Below are positions 21,055 through 31,919 of a stretch of DNA of 64,000 bases, one piece after another (positions within the stretch are counted from its first letter, which is position 1; every line of letters begins with the position of its first letter). The DNA comes from Tetragonia tetragonoides. Lineage: Eukaryota; Streptophyta; Magnoliopsida; Caryophyllales; Aizoaceae. A program made the position numbers and the translations under genes. The stretch covers positions 17,837,501 to 17,901,500 of the forward strand of contig CM076143.1 in the NCBI GenBank assembly GCA_038025085.1, read 5' to 3'. The notes under the pieces are model-generated. The model was not told the DNA's origin and did no database searches. It saw only the letters and a list, made by a program, of their open reading frames with translations.

Positions 21055-23841
21055 ATGGCTCCCAAAGACAGGAAAACGTCCAATGGGTGAGGAAGAGGAG
21101 AACCGGGACCTCTTTCATACTGGGCTTCCTTCCACTAGTACGCCTTCGGCTCATCATGCAGACGGGGCATGTTTATACCAGAACTCATTCATGCGGGTGG
21201 ATTGGCGTTCGGCTGGGGTTTGGGACCGCAGTATTTTGCTACTGGACAGAAAGAGTCATTTGTCTAACCTTGAGCTGGTATGTTTCCTGACTCTCTCCTT
21301 TTTTGGTTCTGTTCAGTATATATATATTTTTGAACTGGAAATTTGAACTGTTAGTGCTTCGGTACACGAACAAATTGGGACTTGTACTGGATTGGTGGCC
21401 AGCTGTATATAATGTGTGTGGAATTATTTTGGCTGTATGTGTAGTATATGGGGTGTTGAGAAAATTTTATTTTTTGGCTAGGGTATTGGTGTTTTGTTGC
21501 AGGCTCATGGGTCTACTTCCCATTGGGCCATGATGTTGGAGACATTTTCAGTAGGAGCTAGGATATAGTGTTGGGTTCAGGTTTTAGCCACTTCTTGATT
21601 GTTTTCCCGGTTTGTCACTCTGGGGATATTAGGATTATTGCTCGGGGGTTATTGGAGAGGTTCTGGGACACTACGAAAACTTTCCATACGCCTGTAGGGG
21701 AGATGTTTCCCACTCCTTATCAGTTTATGTGCTGACGGGCTTATCTTTTAGAGGGCGTCGTATACGGTACGACGTGAGTTACCATCGGCAAAGTGATAGG
21801 TTACTCTAGCTTTACGGGCCTGTGTCCGCCCATTTCAGAGATGACCGAGTTTCCTTGCCACGGTTATGGGCGGCCTTGGTGTAGCAGGGGCTTACTGAGG
21901 AGCAGTGGGCTCATATTTTCTTAGCTTGCTTGTTGGGGTCCATCATTTTCGCTCAAAAGAAGAGCGTATGTCAGGTTGACTTCTTGACATGTTTGGAGGT
22001 TTTGACAAAGGTCCATGAGTACAACTTAGGTGCTCCTGTCTATGCTACCTTGGTGTTGCCGGGCTTGCAGGCCTAGGCCGACGAGTGAGAGGGCGTCTAT
22101 CTCGGGCCCGTGGAAGATACTGGAGGTAGGCACATATATTTCCGTTTTTCCTTTGCATATGCATGCTTTTCAGGAGAATTGCAGCTTATCATTTTTCTTT
22201 GTATGGCAGTTGTGGTTCTTTGAGTATTTTCCCGGTTTTGGTCCTCACCGTCCTGGTTTGAGGATGTTCCCACTAGGTTCACGGTGGATTGGTAGAGATA
22301 ACCAACCATTTACCTCTTGGGAGCATTTTCGGGCTACCTTTGAGAGTCATGCTGCGTCTGAGGTATGTTGTCTTTGACTGGCTGGTGTATGTGCATTTTT
22401 TTTGGTCCGTTTGGTGTGAATGAACTTTGATCTAGTAATCTGCAGGTGTCGTGGTCTGCCTTTGACGGCATTCCCGGGGTTCGTCCCCATATTAGCATTG
22501 AGTCCTTTAGGGTATTTTCCTTGAGGGTGGTCTTTGAGGGGCCATTTGGCTTTGTGTGGTACTTGAGGGACCGTTTGCTCCGCTGGTCTATTATGTCTTG
22601 GGTGGTCATTTGGTTCCGGAGGACCCACCTATGACCATGTTCCATCTGCGCAGCCTGAGCGTAAAAGACCTGGGGGTCGTGACTTGTCGAATGGCGGCCA
22701 CAGAGTTTATTGAGCCAGAGATTGCGGGCTTGGACCGCACGGCCGTGTACCTAGCCTATTGCTTGGGTCGTCTGATGCCGGACCTTACTTCTGAGGTATG
22801 ATTTTTATTTATGCCTTTTCAGCTATATGCGTGATATAGTGACTTTTGTGTCTTGCAGGCGGATCATTTGGCTCCTCAGGGTCTTAGGAGATCTCACTCC
22901 AGAGTTCCTCGGGGCCAGCCCCCAAGCGTGACCTTGCCAAGTAATGAGGTGATGTATATTGGTGAGAGTGGGGGACGTATAGTAGAGGAGTTCTCTCTAC
23001 ATATTGCTGATGTAGAGACCGTGGAGGGCTTGCCCTTGCCTGATGGTTGCACGGGGGTAAGTTTTTTTTCTTTCTTGTGTTTTATGTATGCTTTTGAATG
23101 CTGACTTTATCTTTTGTTTCTTTTTGTAGCTGAACCGGGAGCAGACTTCTCAAGTTTTCAAGCTCATTCACTTGTTGAAGAAAGGCTATGGCAGGGTGAT
23201 GGGCAAAGGGAAGAGTTCTCGGTCCAAGACCGTTGATGTAAGTAGACTTTTATCCTTTGTTTAGTTAAGTGAAGCGCTTAACTTAACATTTTGGTCTTGA
23301 TTTTTTGCAGATGTCGCAGTCTTCTTCTTCGGTGGGACCCCGACGTTCTTCTGCAGCGAGGGTCTCTTCGACGAGCAGGCCGTCTATTGCTCATTCACCT
23401 GCTGTAGCTGTGACCTGGACTCCTGTTGATGAGGCGCCCGGACCTTCTGTGCCGCACATTCCTGTGCCCGAGATGTTTTCTCCGGAGGTTTTTCAACCTT
23501 CTTTTGATAGTAGGCCTACTGCGACCCCTATGCCTGGAGGTTGGGTGAACGCCCCTGGATGGGACGTGCCTCATACTGGGCCTTCATATCAGGATATGGC
23601 TATGTACTTTGCTAGTCAAACCACAAAGAGCTTCTTTGGAGCGGGGTTTCCGGCAGGTACCCTTATACATGCACCAGCATATGATAAACGGGATATGAGG
23701 CCTAACAACAGCAGGCCCATTTATAGCTCATTTAGTACTCAGGGCTCCTTCCACTATTCGACTGGGAACTATGGCCAGGGATCGTCCGTTGATGATGAGG
23801 CTGACATCAATGGCGATGATGACTCCAATGGAGCAATGTAG
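21055..23841 (+). pseudogene. Plant mobile domain (PMD) gene, intron-containing, broken
   Basis: A gene-like series of exons with GT-AG introns: ~21055-21277, 21503-22125, 22210-22362, 22446-22795, 22859-23056, 23130-23237, 23312-23841. Conceptual reading gives PMD landmarks in order: GFSHFLIVFPVCHSGDIRII, TFHTPVGEM, VLTGLSFRGRRIRYD, LTEEQWAHIFLACLLGSI, VHEYNLGAPVYATLVL, and ILELWFFEYFPGFGPHRPG across a splice. A Ser/Pro-rich tail (23312-23841) ends in acidic residues and a stop. There are in-frame stops (e.g. ~21571, ~21813, ~21890) and frameshifts (~22063, ~22560). PMD proteins (MAIN-like) occur as host genes and inside transposons; antisense PMD ORFs are known from Tat-type gypsy elements. 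The start is chosen at CCATGGCTCC; exon 1 itself is not open in one frame. Confidence 0.72.
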
Positions 23842-24375
23842 GATCGCTTTCTAAACATTGGCCTGGAAACTTTAAACTCCTGTTTTTATGCATTTTATAT
23901 GATATGTACGCTATGTGTGACTCGATTATGCCCGTCTGATCTCTAAGTATGCAATGTGTTATGCAATAGGGAGTAGGCCATAATTTAGGGAATAAAATAA
24001 GGAAGAAGGTAAAAATTGCAAGAAAAAGGAAAAATAATACATATTATACCCTCATAAAAAAAAGATAAAATAATAAAATAAAAAAAAGAAAATAGAGAAG
24101 ATAAAACTACGAGAGTCTCAGGCTTTGTAATTCCGTTGTGTGTATAAAAAATTGGGCTTAAACCGAGCGGAATAGACCAAGTGGGCGGGCTGGAGCGTCA
24201 GGAGAAAAATATCTGGGCCGGGGCCAGAACAGCCGCTAGCGGCCCTAACTAGAGCCACTGACGGCTCTGAAGTGGGATTTTTCGCGGATTTCTTACTCCG
24301 TTGTGTGTATAAAAGTGCTTGATGCTGTATCACTTTTAAGACTTTAACTTTCTCTAATTTCCCAAAGCTTCTACC
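23842..24375 (+). promoter_or_regulatory. Spacer with possible TATA box upstream of the DUF7745-like ORF
   Basis: AT-rich non-coding sequence. GTGTGTATAAAAGTGC at ~24303-24318 contains a TATA box about 60 bp upstream of the ATG at 24376. The same CTCCGTTGTGTGTATAAA-like word occurs at ~24130-24150, so the segment may be duplicated. No gene. Confidence 0.4.
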
Positions 24376-25721
24376 ATGGTGAAATCCTCCGAAAACTTGT
24401 TCGATGCCTGGTGCAAAAATCTGACCATAGAAGATAAACTTGAACTGGCTCTGTTCCATGACTCTACTGTATTGGCCTTGAGACCGACAAAAATATTGTG
24501 GCCCCTTCTTCGATCTGCTCTGAATTATCGGGACCCCGACTTGCATGTTTTCTGTTTTGGTAATTCTGAATTATGCCCTCTAGTTAAAGAATTTACTGCA
24601 ATTACTAATATGTCTGATGTTCCTCCCCCAGCTGTGCCTTATTTGAGGGATGGTTTTAGTGATCAGTATAGGAAATCCTTAGGCTTGTCATCTGCAAAAC
24701 TCAAAAGCATGATTCTTGGTGTCGATGTGGACTTAGTTAAACTCTGTGAAAAATTTGCTATTTCTTCTGAACAGGATGCAATATTTAAGCATTGCTGCCG
24801 ACAGGCTTTTGTACTTTGCCTACTAAACCGCCTACTTTTTGCTAATGTAGAGTCTTCCAACTTGGGCATAGCCTCGTTGTTGCGAGTAGTGAATCAAATG
24901 GTTGAAGGACACTCTCCTATGCATTTGGTTGTAGGGGAAACTATTGTAGGCTGATAGGTTGAAAATCTCGTCTCACGAAACTTTTTCTGGCAACCCCCTT
25001 CTGCTTCAAATCTGGTTATGTGAGCATCTAAGGTTCATATAGTCGCCAGAGAAGATGATAGCTCGTACCCCTCGAGCCTGGTCAAAGAAAACTTATACCG
25101 CTGCTAGCTTCTTGGTTAGAAAAAGGTTGTATGATGAAAAAGACCCTTGCTGAATGGGATGCCTTTTTCCATGCAGGACCTGTTATCCGTTGGTATATGA
25201 CCTTGTGGAGCTTGACTTCCTTAGTGGCTTGTGACAAATTTATCCCTCATACTAACACAGTGGGGCTGTACAGGAGTACTTTCTTTTTTCCTTCTAGGAT
25301 CATGAGGCAGTATGGGTTGAAGCAGGTTATCCCTCGTTACGAGACTACTAGACCGCCTATCTTGGCTGTGACTACCGAATTTGCTCGGGACTGGGGAAAA
25401 TATTGGCGTAGCCGGGACCGCTGGACTGTACCTCGGGTAATTGCTCCGACTCAAGTTTCTGAGACCTACTTGAACTGGCTTTCCTTCAGTGATGGAGAAG
25501 CGAGACGAGCCCTTCGTCATGAGGAGTGGGACCAACTAAAGCCTAAGTACGACTCAAGACAAGGAAGCAATAAAAGAAAGGAAGGGCCTTATGACGAAGG
25601 CTATCACGTACTGAAAAGAGGCATGCGCCCAGCTCAAGGAAGCGATCATAAGTCTTCCTCAAGCCAGTGTCCTTCAAAGAAGAACTCTTCAACGAAGCCT
25701 TCTAAATGGAAGAAGGATTAA
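24376..25721 (+). pseudogene. DUF7745-like plant transposon-associated ORF, broken
   Basis: Two long open stretches (24376-24954, 193 codons; 25131-25721, 197 codons) belong to one gene. Between them the reading continues in another frame (SSHETFSGNPLLLQIWLCEH), with one stop, so a frameshift and a nonsense change separate them. The N-terminal half has LRPTKILWPLLRSALNYRDP and FCFGNSELCPLVKEFTAITN; the C-terminal half has RQYGLKQVIPRYETTRPPIL. This arrangement resembles the plant family now called DUF7745, often found within gypsy elements. The function is unknown. It is head-to-head (antisense) with the integrase end at 26038. Confidence 0.6.
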
Positions 25722-26037
25722 TAAAAGAGTTTTCTTAGAAAGCAAGTCTAGTTTCTAAAAAAAAAAAGTAATAGGAATTTGTTTAGCTTAAACCCTCATA
25801 GTTGCACTTTTTTTTTGGTAACCTTTCGAAGTTTAATTTTTGCAATGTAAGCTTGTTCGTTCAGTTTGAATAAAGATTGTCCCTTTTGAATGAGTTGAAT
25901 GGAATTTTGGATTGATTTTGGCCGGGCCGCTTAAAAGGGTTACCTACGTATCCAGTGTGGAATCAGGCCAGCATAGTTCATTCAATTTGTGTACGTCTCT
26001 CTTTTATTTTAAAATTTTCTGTTTTTTTTTTTTCTTT
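25722..26037. other. Short spacer between DUF7745-like ORF and integrase end
   Basis: About 315 bp, AT-rich, with two A/T homopolymers. It contains GGGTTACCTACGTATCC (25937-25953), a word I associate with the region around pol ends in Tat-like elements; this is memory, not proof. No LTR end or polypurine tract can be pinned down. Confidence 0.35.
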
Positions 26038-27311
26038 TAGACATAGCACTTCTTCAGTTGACCCATGTTGGTGAGCTGACTGATCTCGATGCCATTAAAG
26101 TCCATGAGTCTAATTGTGCCTCCCGATAAGATGTCTTTGATGATGAACGGACCGGACCAGTTCGGTCAAAATTTGCCTCTGGGATCAGTAACTGGGGCAC
26201 GTAATTCTTTCCAAACTAAGTCCCCTTCCTTTAGATTTCGGGGTCGAACCTTTTTGTTGAATGCTCTTTCCATGCGTTGTTGGTACATTTGGGAGTGGTC
26301 TAGGGCCTGTAGGCGTCTTTCATCTGTGAACATGAGTTCCTCGTAACGGACTTGTAACCATTGGGTTTCGGGAATTTCACCCTCTAAGGCTATGCACATG
26401 GAGAGTACTTGGACTTCTATGGGTAGCACTGCTTCCATTCCGTAGACTAGGGAGTAAGGTGTTGCTCCCATGGAGGATCTTATGGACGTACTATATCCCC
26501 AAAGGGAAAATGGGAGTTTTATGGGCCAATCTTTGTAGTTTTCTATCATCTTTTCAATGATAGTCTTGAGGTTTTTGTTGGTGGCTTCTACTGCGCCGTT
26601 GGTTTGGGGACGGTAAGGGGATGATTTGTGGGGTAGGATTTTGTAGTTCTTTAGGAGGGTGGCTGTTTCGGCTTTGAAATGGGATCCGTGGTCACTAATA
26701 ATTTCATAAGGAACGCCCTATCGACAAATAATGTTGTTCCTTATGAATTTGGACACTTGTTTGGAGGTGAGGACAGCATAGGATTGGGTTTCAACCCATT
26801 TGGTAAAATAGTCTATGGCTACTAGGATGTATTCATGTCCTCCCGAGCCTTTCGGAGTGATTTTACCAATGATATCTATTCCTCATGCGGAAAATGGCCA
26901 AGGGGATGTGAAATGTGGAGCATTGAGGGTGGTATATGCTGCAGGTTAGCATATATATCTGACACTTCTTGCATTTCTTGACATAGTCGTAATAATCCCT
27001 TTCCATAGTGGTCCAATAGTAACCCAGTCGTAGGACCTTTCTAGAGAGCATTCGACCATTCATGTGTGGTCCGCACACACCATTGTATACCTCGTCCATG
27101 ATCTCTACGGCTTCTTCGGAGATTACGCATTTGAGGTTGACCCCGTTGTGAGACTTCTTGTATAGAACCCCCTTGTATTCTATGTATTGCACCGCTAAGA
27201 GACGGATGGCCCGTTGAGCTCTTATTGGTGCGTCTAGAGGGTATATTCCTTTGGTGATGTAGTTGAAGACATCTTGGTACCAAGGATCTTCTTCGATCGG
27301 AGTCAAGGTCA
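26038..27311 (-). pseudogene. Gypsy copy 1 integrase (broken)
   Basis: The N-terminus TPIEEDPWYQDVFNYITKGI is followed by a zinc-finger region (HMNGRMLSRKVLRLGYYW and CKKCQIY). The catalytic core is readable with the three acidic positions: Asp in GIDIIGKITP, Asp in EIISDHGSHF, Glu in AVEATNKNLKTI. The C-terminus has GATPYSLVYGMEAVLPIEVQ, RNLKEGDLVWKE, and an end at ~26038. At least two in-frame stops are present: the Trp before GIDIIG (TGA, ~26886) and one before GVPYEII (~26717), plus a frame change near 26940. The enzyme would have joined the cDNA to the chromosome. Confidence 0.83.
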
Positions 27312-27737
27312 GATCCGTGTCAAGGTTGTTGCAGAAGGCTGGCTTGCTTCTCTTTGTGGAATGGCATCGTTGAGGGAGTTCAGCTACTCAAATTCTTGTA
27401 AAAGAGATGATTTGCATTCTTGCTTTGCGAAGTTTACTTACATTGCTTAAATTGATTGATTAATGATTTGTGCAACTTTGCGTTTATTGGATTCATCAAT
27501 AGCTAAACAAAGGAAGAAATGAGCAAGAGGATTTTTTATTGATTTGCAAAAAGATAAGCACACATGACATTAGAGAAGAGGGTCTCTAATTCCCGTCAAA
27601 AAGAAAATAGACTTAGAAAGAAAGTAAAAAGGGGAACGTTCCCCGTTCAAGACTCAACCTAAAGATTTAGCTGGGACTCTAACTCGATAAAACTTGGGGA
27701 CTCAGACTCGATTCCTCTAGCTCTTGCAGGTAGCCAA
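27312..27737. other. Shared gag-integrase spacer of the non-autonomous gypsy family
   Basis: Non-coding ~425 bp where protease, RT and RNase H would be expected. Closely related sequence occupies 31511-31919 in copy 2 (shared words CATCGTTGAGGGAGTTCAGC, AAGATAAGCACACATGAC, GAGGGTCTCTAATTCCCGTC). Confidence 0.65.
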
Positions 27738-28568
27738 TTAATTCCACTTTTTATAAGCATCGTCTTTTTCCTTCTTGTCCATGATTTCTGGTATATCATA
27801 TTGCGGGAGGATGCAGTCATCCATGCGATGGCCAAACACCCGATGATGTTGACAATAAAGATTATCGTCAACTAAGATACCCACATCATAGAGCCGGTTG
27901 TAGGAGTCAATTGCGTGGTACAGGAGGCATTCTTGGTAAGCAGGTTGCAGATTCTTGATGAATTGGCGGATTTGATCACTCTCTGCAGGTTTCTCAACCA
28001 GATTGGCTACCTTTAGCCTCCAACATTGAAGGATGGCAAGGAACCCCTCATATTTTTCTTGCTTGGTGATCTCTAATTCTCGAAGGGTCATAGAGAGAAC
28101 AATATTTTCCTTGTAGCGTGCAAGGAATAGTATAGTGAATTCTGACCAAGTATGGTAGTTTTTCAAATTCAAGGTGTAGAACAAACGACGAGTCGAGGCA
28201 TCAAGAGTCTGCAGGAACAAGTGTATGTAGATACTTTTGTCAATTCCTCTCAAACCCATGGCAGTAGTGAAGGCTTTAAGGTGATTTTGTGGATCATCAG
28301 TCCTAGTGAATGTCGGAACCTCGGGCATGAAGAACTTGGCTGGAAACTTGCCCTTGGCTTTCGGGTTGACCTTACCATTATCGGGATTTTAGTTGGCCAT
28401 AGAGTCAATCTGTTTGATCTTAGTGATTTGCTTATCCTATTCAGTGTTGGCGTTAGAGAGGATTCTTGCTTCATCCCCTTTGTTTCTTTCCAAATCCTCA
28501 ACCTTGAGTCGCATCCTTTCCAAATTGCCCATGATCTCATCAACCTTCTCATCAGTGGTTTTGGTCAT
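27738..28568 (-). pseudogene. Gypsy copy 1 gag (broken)
   Basis: ATG at 28568 opens a coiled-coil-like N-terminus (KVDEIMGNLERMRLKVEDLE). After stops near 28438 and 28390 the frame continues with the retrotransposon gag domain at 28328-27738: RTDDPQNHLKAFTTAMGLRG, LDASTRRLFYTLNLKNYHTW, EFTILFLARYKEN, EKYEGFLAILQCWRLK. It ends with a knuckle-like CQHHRVFGHRMDDC. This is the capsid protein that packages element RNA. Confidence 0.8.
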
Positions 28569-29820
28569 TGTGAAGCTTGGGTGTGATTGGTAAGGTGAGC
28601 TTTGTGGTGGTAAGGGATTATGGGGTGATGGCCTATTTATTGATGGTGAAGCTTTTGGTGGTGGAGGTAGGCGGGAACTTGGCGGTGTAGACGATTGCAG
28701 ACGAATTAGTCTTACCGAAGGCCGAGCCCAGTTTTTCTCAAGGTTTCCTTTCTTCTTCGGACCCCCTATCCTGAATAGGTAGCATGGAGCACTTAGTAAC
28801 AAGAACAGACCATGAGACTCTCACCTAAGAAAAAAAATGATGACCCATTAATAGAAAGAAACATATTGTCCTAAAAAAAATCCTTAAGCCTAAATGCCCA
28901 AATATTTCCCTAATATCAAAGGAAAATAAAGTCAATGAACGAAAATAAGAAAAATAGAAAAAGATGGACTACCCTATTTTTTATTATTCTAGACTCAAAG
29001 AAAGTGGAAAATGGGATTAAACAAAAAAAAAATGAATTTCGGTCCTCAATTTTTTTATTTTCTTTTGCATTTTTTTTTCGGCGGCTTTTTTTTTGCCATT
29101 TTGTTTTTTTTTTTTTTCCACCGAATCTGGATTACACAAAAAAAAAAAAAAAAAAAAGAAAATAATGAAGTAGAAAAAGGGAGAGGGGAGATTGGAACGA
29201 CTGACTCTTTTTTTTTTTTTTTGCTAAAAAGGTCCTAGAAAATTGTTCATGACTGTTATAGAATATATGATTGGGAAAATGATGAGTGTTCATTGAATTG
29301 AATTCTCACAACATTTTTGGGCATTAGGAACTAGCTAAAAATAATAGAAAAAAACTCCTAGCACGTAAGTACATGTTGGCAGATAATCACGATATTCATG
29401 CATTCAGGCAAGCATTACAACGACGCAGTTTACATGCAAACATGCGATCAAACGAGCATTACTACGACACATGTACAACAAGCAAGCGAATGCACGAATG
29501 TGGGCTAGACGCTTTTGACTCCGGTGAGGTCACCACGACAAATTACATTTTCCGTTCGGCGGATGGTCGACACATCAATTGTAATTATTTTTCACCAACA
29601 AGAGTCGATGAGTCATGGGTGAAGAAGCGTCGGTTTGCACGTAGGACAAGTATATATTAATTTAGATATATGGGTTGTCTACGAGTTGCGACACAAACTT
29701 CCTCGAGGGTCGATAAGGGTTAAAAGGTTGTGACCGAGCACATGCAAATGATGCAATATATGGAATATATTATTAAACAATTAAGCAAACTTGACTTTCG
29801 AGTCTCACCCTCTTAAATAA
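28569..29820. other. Leader of gypsy copy 1
   Basis: Sequence between the primer site and gag. It includes homopolymer-rich stretches (T and A runs at 29040-29220) and a proline-rich frame at 28802-28600 that may be leader-encoded. It is closely paralleled by 33280-34275 in copy 2 (shared word ACCATGAGACTCTCACCTAA). No independent gene is supported. Confidence 0.55.
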
Positions 29821-29839
29821 ATCCCCAGTGAAGTCGCCA
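29821..29839 (-). other. Primer-binding site of gypsy copy 1
   Basis: On the minus strand TGGCGACTTCACTGGGGAT begins one base after the LTR end, the right place for a tRNA primer site. The TGGCGACT..CTGGGGAT form resembles primer sites of Tat/Ogre-like elements. The tRNA was not determined. Confidence 0.65.
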
Positions 29840-29840
29840 C

Positions 29841-31007
29841 TGTAAGGACCCAGAATTTCTACCTGCTCCACGGAGTGCGTCCTTATAGAAAGTTTGTAAG
29901 CTGGGGGTTTAGATAAGTTTAAGGGACCATCGAGTTAGAATAGCTTTTGTAATGATTTGAATTGAAAAAAAACCATGAAAGAGGTCACAACTCTGCTATC
30001 GGCGCTTCATCGAAGGGACAAACCGAAGGGACAATCCGAAGGGACAACCCAATAGCGCGATAAGTTAACTGATCATGTTTTTAGAAAGATCTCCGCTCAT
30101 ATAAAACATATGAGTACCCAAGCATAAAGGGTTCGGGGACGAAGGTACGAGGTGGAAAGGTGTTAGGCACCCAACTCGCACGTATTATGACGACCTCTAC
30201 TAACTCAAGTTTGCTTAATAATTTAAAGACATGATTTCCACACAAAACGGATTAACAACCTAGACTTAGACTATTAATTGGTGCATCACAAGCATCACAA
30301 CATTTATTAATGACCCTTATTTAGACATGCATTCGATTGGCAAATTGGGCATTACAATGACTAGACATGCTTGGAAGGACAATATTTAGTAAGCAATAAA
30401 AGACGTTATTCAGCATGATATCTACATTATGACTACTATTAAATAAACAATTAGGCAATTAATTTAATTTGAGCCCTCAGGAGTTAGTACTTGAACTATA
30501 GGCTATATTTGACAAGAATAGTAAAAGAAAAGATCTCAAATTTGGAAGAAAGAGGGAGAAGCTCGGGAGTACTCAACCGAGAATAGAGGTTGTCAACTGT
30601 AGACTGTGTGTTTTGAACTGAGAGAGGAGGGTCGTATTTATAGGCGTGGGAAGTAGGGATGTAAGAGTAGCAATAGCCGAATGACGACATCTAGCCTATT
30701 TTAATTTTCCCGATGAATTTAGTATTCCGAAAAATATGAAAAGACTGTTTTACCCTTGGCCGGTAAAAGACGGTTCTACCCCCGGTTCGCAACTTGGCGA
30801 CCGGGAATCGGAAAAATTCATGAGAGGTGTCGTTGGAGAGCTCTTAAACGAGGCTTTTGAATGGGAATGGAATAAAGGAGTGATTGAGGAAAAACCTGAC
30901 ACCTTATCTTACCTATTAAAGCAAAAATAGCGTTCAAGTTTATAAATTACTCCTTTCATCATCGGGCTTTTACGGAGAAATCTGAAGGCGCTTTTTTGGC
31001 GTCTACA
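29841..31007 (-). repeat. LTR of gypsy copy 1 (1167 bp)
   Basis: On the plus strand it runs from TGTAAGGACC to GGCGTCTACA, giving TG...CA ends on both strands. The primer site lies directly inside, identifying it as the 5' LTR of the minus-strand element. A TATA box reads CTATAAATA on the minus strand (30635-30643), followed by a pyrimidine-rich probable transcript start. The last ~330 bp recur at 41490-41852. Flanking bases on the right (CGTAT) belong to copy 2 integrase. Confidence 0.85.
30635..30643 (-). promoter_or_regulatory. LTR TATA box
   Basis: Minus-strand CTATAAATA within the LTR; RNA start is expected about 30 bp downstream, near 30600. It would drive the genomic transcript of copy 1. 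Confidence 0.6.
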
Positions 31008-31510
31008 CGTATCGGTTGATGATGTTATTCCTTATGAATTTGGACACCTGTTTGGATGTGAGGATGGCATAGGACTGTGCTTCAACCCATTTGGTAAAAT
31101 AGTCTATGGCTACTAAGATGTATTCATGTCCCCCAGAGCCCTTCGGGGTGATCTTACCAATGATATCTATTCCCCATGCAGAAAATAGCCAAGGGGATGT
31201 GAAGTTATGGAGCATTGAGGGTGGCATATGCTATAGGTTGGCATTCATGTGTGGTCCATATACCCCATTGTGTACCTCGTCCATGATTTCTGCGGCTTCT
31301 TCGGCGTTCACACATCTGAGGTTAATTCCATTTTGGGTCTTCTTGTATAGAATCCCCTTGTGTTCTATGTATTGCGCCGCTAAGAGACGGATGGCCCGTT
31401 GAGCTCTTAATGGTGCGTCCTGAGGATAGGTGTCGTTGGTGATGTAGTTGAATACATCTTGGTACCAAGGGTCTTCTTCGATTGGAGCCAGGGTTAGACT
31501 CGTGTCGAGG
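31008..31510 (-). pseudogene. Gypsy copy 2 integrase fragment
   Basis: Starts with sequence matching copy 1's integrase N-terminus. It lacks about 75 codons around the zinc finger seen in copy 1. It then has the core start WGIDIIGKITPKGSGGHEYI (first catalytic Asp), AIDYFTKWVEAQSYAILTSK and QVSKFIRNNIINRY, stopping at the LTR boundary before the second Asp. The Trp that is a stop in copy 1 is intact here. Non-functional by truncation. Confidence 0.8.
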
Positions 31511-31919
31511 TTGTTTCAGAAGGCTGGCTCATTTCTTCCTTGTATGCGGAGTGGCATCGTTGAGGGAGTTCAGCTGCTCAAATTCCTGTATAGGAAATAA
31601 TTTGTATTCTTGCTTTGCGAAGTTTACTTACATTGCTTAAATTGATTAGTTAATGATTTATGCAACTTTGAGTTCATCGAATTTGTCAATAGCTAAACAA
31701 AAGAAGAATTGGGCAAGAGGAATTTTTATTGATTTGCAAAAAGATAAGCACACATGACTTTAGTGAAGAGGGTCTCTAATTCCCGTCAAAAAGAAACTAG
31801 ACATAGAAAGAAAGAAAAAGAGGGAACATTCCCTGTTCAAGACTCAACCTAAGGCTTTCGCTAACATCCGAACTCGACAAAATTTGGGGACTCAGACTCG
31901 ATTCCTCTAGCCCTTGCTT

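Larger units (their letters stand above)
26038..31007 (-). mobile_element. Tat-like Ty3/gypsy derivative, copy 1 (gag + integrase, no PR/RT/RH)
   Basis: Minus-strand element. 5' LTR 31007-29841, primer-binding site 29839-29821, leader 29820-28569, gag 28568-27738, a non-coding spacer ~27660-27312, then integrase 27311-26038. Protease, reverse transcriptase and RNase H are missing, and copy 2 lacks the same part, so this is a non-autonomous lineage. No 3' LTR is visible. The plus-strand PMD/DUF7745-like genes occupy the place where Tat elements carry antisense ORFs. Clade assignment is inferred from gag style, primer site and antisense genes. Confidence 0.75.

Noticed and set aside
20765..21346. 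193-codon plus-strand frame
   Set aside because: Its first half lies in 18S rRNA sequence; it runs across the rDNA/PMD joint by chance.
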